Part shown: one piece after another, positions 61,035 to 64,000 of the stretch | Layout: each line of letters starts with the position of its first letter | Position numbering within the stretch: the stretch's first letter is position 1 | Assembly (NCBI RefSeq): GCF_014947265.1 | Contig: NZ_JADCNK010000011.1 | Location: 1 to 64,000 of the forward strand | Reading direction: 5' to 3' | DNA: 64,000 nucleotides | DNA from: Pedobacter sp014947265 | GTDB taxonomy: Bacteria > Bacteroidota > Bacteroidia > Sphingobacteriales > Sphingobacteriaceae | The notes under the pieces: generated by a model | The model's input: only the letters and a program-made list of their open reading frames with translations | What the model was told of the DNA's origin: nothing | The model's database searches: none | Translations under genes and position numbers: made by a program

Positions 61035-63530
61035 TTACCTCAAAGGCAAAGTAAAATGAAACACAGAGCCTTTACCTTCTTCACTTTCAGCCCATATCCT
61101 GCCACCATGCCGCTCAATAATTTCGGCGCTTAAATAAAGTCCAATACCGAAGCCCGAGATTGTATGATTGCCCTGAACGCGGTAATAACGTTCAAAAAGC
61201 TTGTCAATATCTTCAGGTTTTATGCCTATTCCCTCATCTTTAATCTGAATTTCAACCTCAGCATCAAGCAGTTTGCAGGTTATTTCGATGCGCGTTCCAT
61301 TATCGGAGTATTTTATTCCGTTACTGATCAGGTTAGAAATCACATTCCCAATTTTATCCCGATCGGCGTTAATGTTAACCTCGCAGGTTGGATTTAATAT
61401 AATTTGATGCGAAGATTGTGAGATATAAGTTTCTTCAATGGTTTCTTTCAACAACTCATCTAAGTTAAAGTTGATTTTTTCGATAAGCAGCTTACCAGAT
61501 TCCAAACGTGATACATTTAAAAAACCATTGATCATGGTGCTCATTTTTCTGATCTGGCTATGTGTTTTTTCCAGAGCGATCATTTCATAATTGTCCTGAT
61601 CTTTTTTAGCCTTGCGCTGCAAAACCTGAACAAAGCCATTAATGGCTGTTAATGGCGTTTTTAATTCATGACTGACCATTCCGATGAAATCATTTTTTCG
61701 AAGTTCATCTAGTTTTTGCTCCGTAATATCAATAAAAAGACCCGAATATTCTGTCGCATTACCATGCTGATCTACAAATACCCGCCCGGTTGCTCTGACC
61801 CATTTTTCTTCGCCGGTGATTAAATTATTTATTGGAAATTCATTATCACTTGAAGAGTGGCTGTTTAATGCATTTGTTAAAGATGCATTCAGTATATCAT
61901 GATAATCGAGATTGATCGCGCTCATGATGACGTCCATTTTAGCAGGCTCATCAAGTGGCAAGCCGAGTAAATTTTTAACAAATCCCGATACGGTAATTTC
62001 GAGTGTTTTTGGGTCGATGCTCCAGGTACCCATTCTGCCGGTATCAATGGCCTGAAGTAGCCTTTCTTCACTATCGGCCAGCTTTTTGGTGTATTGGATC
62101 AGGTCTTCATGGGTTTGGGCGAGTTCTTCGTTGGTAGTGGCCAATTCCTCATTTGCTGCCGCCATTTCGATGTTGATATCCTGAAGCTCTTCCTGATAAA
62201 GTTTTCGATCTGTAATATCCGGACTTACCGTAGCAATCGCGGTTATTTTATCTTTTTCCTGATCTTTTATGGCAAAACCGTTCCATTCGATCCAAAACGG
62301 ATTTCCTGTCTTTTTGTTCCAGAAGCGGATTTCCTGTTTGAAATTGATGCCCTGCAAAACCCCGGGTAAAAGTTGTTGGGCGGCGGGCCTGTCTGCAGGG
62401 AAAACACAGTCTGTTATCTTTCGGTTCGTGAGATTAGTCCAACCTAATTTCCTTAATGCTGCAGGGTTCAAATATTGGATAGACATATCTAAACCGACTA
62501 AAGCAATAAACTCTGAACTGGCTTCGATGAGTTTATTTAAATTTAACCGTTCTAATTCGATTAATTTTCTTTCTGTAATATCAATACACGAACTGATATA
62601 ACCGGCAAAAGATCCATCGGCGTGGAAACGTGGAGGGCCGCTCGCAAGCAACCATCGGTAATCACCTTTTTTAGTCAGGATTCTAAATTCGCCTTTAAAT
62701 GGTTTTTTTTCTGCCAGTGCTGAAAGGTAAATGTTTAAGTACCTATCACGGTCTTCAGGGTGAATCAGGTCAGCCCAGCCAAAAGCAAGCAGGTTCTGCA
62801 TTGATCTGCCGGTTAAGGTAATCCAGGGTTTATTAAAGTAAATCGCATTTCCCTGCTCATCACCAACGGCAATAAAAATATCAGTTCCTTCTGCCATGGT
62901 TTTAAAGCGTTTTTCGCTTTCCGACAGTTGGTTAAACCGTTCTACAACCCTTAATTCGAGTTCGTTATTTAAAACATGTAAAGTTTCTTGTGTTTCCTGC
63001 AATTCTTCATTCGTGGCCACCAGTTCTTCATTGGTAGATGCAAGTTCTTCTACTGTAGCCGCAAGCTCCTCGTTCAATACCTGTTCGCGCTGTAATGCTT
63101 CATCCTTTTCTTGCTCCCTTTCTACAGCCTCCTTCCTCAGTACACGCTCGCTTACATCAATCGCGGTATGTAAAATACAAATGGTCTTGCCTTCGGCGTT
63201 TTTTATGGCCCGATATTCAAAATCAAAATAAAAGGTCTTTAGTTCCCCGTCAATAATAATGTCGGCAGCGGTATCCTTTCCCGAAATCACAAGGCCTTCT
63301 AGCCAAACTTTTCTGAACATCTCAATAAAAGGTTGGCCTTTTAATTCAGGCAGGGCATCTTCAAGCGATTTCCCGATCACACGCCTGTCTTTACCCCAAA
63401 TACGGAGCATCGCATCATTTGCGGCCTGTATAATGGCCGTTTCTCCAACATGAACAGCCGTTGCGGTATGGGTTTGATTAAAAACTTCTATTAGTTGATC
63501 ATTACTTAAAAGCGGACTGGACTGACTCAT
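61035..63530 (-). CDS. Multi-PAS sensor histidine kinase
   Basis: This 831-residue protein has no membrane helix and about four PAS/PAC sensory domains (starting near residues 10, 205, 335 and 490), two helical linkers made of repeats such as ATNEEL/ASTNEELVATNEEL (about 145-200 and 455-490), a HisKA dimerisation domain with the phospho-His in DFIGMVSHELKTPLTAING, and an HATPase domain (NVISNLISNGIKYSDNG, IKDEGIGIKPEDIDKLF, FGIGLYLSAEIIERHGG). It is a cytosolic sensor kinase; no response regulator lies adjacent in the window. Its signal is unknown. Confidence 0.94.
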   Translation of the reverse strand: MSQSSPLLSNDQLIEVFNQTHTATAVHVGETAIIQAANDAMLRIWGKDRRVIGKSLEDALPELKGQPFIEMFRKVWLEGLVISGKDTAADIIIDGELKTFYFDFEYRAIKNAEGKTICILHTAIDVSERVLRKEAVEREQEKDEALQREQVLNEELAATVEELASTNEELVATNEELQETQETLHVLNNELELRVVERFNQLSESEKRFKTMAEGTDIFIAVGDEQGNAIYFNKPWITLTGRSMQNLLAFGWADLIHPEDRDRYLNIYLSALAEKKPFKGEFRILTKKGDYRWLLASGPPRFHADGSFAGYISSCIDITERKLIELERLNLNKLIEASSEFIALVGLDMSIQYLNPAALRKLGWTNLTNRKITDCVFPADRPAAQQLLPGVLQGINFKQEIRFWNKKTGNPFWIEWNGFAIKDQEKDKITAIATVSPDITDRKLYQEELQDINIEMAAANEELATTNEELAQTHEDLIQYTKKLADSEERLLQAIDTGRMGTWSIDPKTLEITVSGFVKNLLGLPLDEPAKMDVIMSAINLDYHDILNASLTNALNSHSSSDNEFPINNLITGEEKWVRATGRVFVDQHGNATEYSGLFIDITEQKLDELRKNDFIGMVSHELKTPLTAINGFVQVLQRKAKKDQDNYEMIALEKTHSQIRKMSTMINGFLNVSRLESGKLLIEKINFNLDELLKETIEETYISQSSHQIILNPTCEVNINADRDKIGNVISNLISNGIKYSDNGTRIEITCKLLDAEVEIQIKDEGIGIKPEDIDKLFERYYRVQGNHTISGFGIGLYLSAEIIERHGGRIWAESEEGKGSVFHFTLPLR

Positions 63531-63619
63531 TCTGGAATTTTACGACGTGATCTAAAATAATTATTTTACTTAAGGTTCAAAATAAAAACAGGCCTAATCA
63601 GGATTATTTTCAATAGAAA

Positions 63620-64000
63620 CTATATACTAACCATAACCTCTTTAAAAAGGTTTTTGATTATGTGAATTTCTGATGCATACTGCGTATTTTTTCTACAACC
63701 AAAGTATAAAGTGTTGGTGAGCTTTGAGGTACCTTCCCAAATAACCTTTACTTTTTCTTCTTCAACTTCTTTTTTACAAAGAAAATCGGGGATAATTGCC
63801 AGGCCTTTTCCACCAGATAAGCAGCGGACAATTGAATTGAGATTAGGTACAATGTAGTTAGGGCGAAAATCGGCATGCTTGCCGAAGTTAAGCTGCCAGA
63901 AACGTAAAAGATGTTCCATATCGCCCGCCGTACCATACCATTTTTGTTTTTTTAACCAGGCCTCCATTCCTGCCAGATCGTTCTTTTTAACTAACGAATC
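63620..64000 (-). CDS. LysR-type regulator, C-terminal part (partial)
   Basis: The leftward frame is open from the stop at 63620-63622 to the window edge; the reading continues through DSLVKKNDLAG without a start, so the N-terminal helix-turn-helix lies outside. The visible part has the LysR substrate-binding pattern (IVPNLNSIVRCLSGGKGLAIIPDFLCKKEVEEEKV). Its target cannot be seen. The gap of about 90 bases to the kinase gene shows nothing else. Confidence 0.75.
   Translation of the reverse strand, partial: DSLVKKNDLAGMEAWLKKQKWYGTAGDMEHLLRFWQLNFGKHADFRPNYIVPNLNSIVRCLSGGKGLAIIPDFLCKKEVEEEKVKVIWEGTSKLTNTLYFGCRKNTQYASEIHIIKNLFKEVMVSI

Overview
The window looks like a chromosomal segment of a Sphingobacteriaceae-type Bacteroidota, most likely Pedobacter or a close relative. 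The basis is the A+T-rich coding style, Bacteroidota promoter motifs (TAnnTTTG), a Bacteroidota-only type VI secretion system (T6SS subtype iii) and the protein families present. The species call is inference. Region 1 (1-10258) is a class I lanthipeptide-type RiPP cluster. It holds a partial and three complete small precursors, the remains of a fifth, a LytS/LytTR two-component system, a full-length LanB dehydratase, a C39-peptidase ABC exporter, a short HlyD-like adaptor and a LanC cyclase. The enzyme genes overlap or nearly abut in one operon. Two of the four readable precursor cores have no cysteine and are extremely rich in threonine, which is odd for a LanC-containing pathway. Region 2 (10259-12741) carries a long non-coding stretch with strong palindromes, an unknown lipoprotein and a GH11 xylanase lipoprotein. 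Region 3 (12742-27446) is the structural core of a subtype-iii T6SS: tssK and tssN (leftward), tssG (rightward), tssF and tssE (leftward), then a rightward run of two tssO-like genes, tssP, tssR, tssH (ClpV), tssB and tssC. TssJ, TssL and TssM are absent, as expected for this subtype. No clear TssQ lipoprotein is seen. Region 4 (27570-55967) is the T6SS payload island. Two copies of an hcp-hcp cassette, each with the same promoter-proximal hairpin leader, precede two vgrG modules. The first vgrG module has a GxSxG lipase-like effector with a small membrane protein, a 318-aa unknown, a PAAR-like DUF4280 protein, an OmpA-containing giant candidate effector, and a duplicated, partly broken set of lipoproteins that are likely immunity genes. 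The second has a lysozyme-like candidate effector with a lipoprotein, VgrG, a TPR adaptor, and a 1531-aa PAAR/Rhs protein ending in a candidate HNH-like nuclease tip. It is followed by an immunity gene array with fragments of older Rhs C-termini. Region 5 (55986-60513) is histidine catabolism: a divergent LysR regulator, hutH and hutU, with well-formed promoters and a palindromic operator candidate. Region 6 (60514-64000) holds three different palindromic intergenic repeats in a row, a multi-PAS histidine kinase and the 3' part of another LysR-type regulator. Overall the window is an antagonism neighbourhood: a secreted modified peptide next to a contact-dependent secretion system with several interchangeable toxin/immunity modules, followed by ordinary metabolism.
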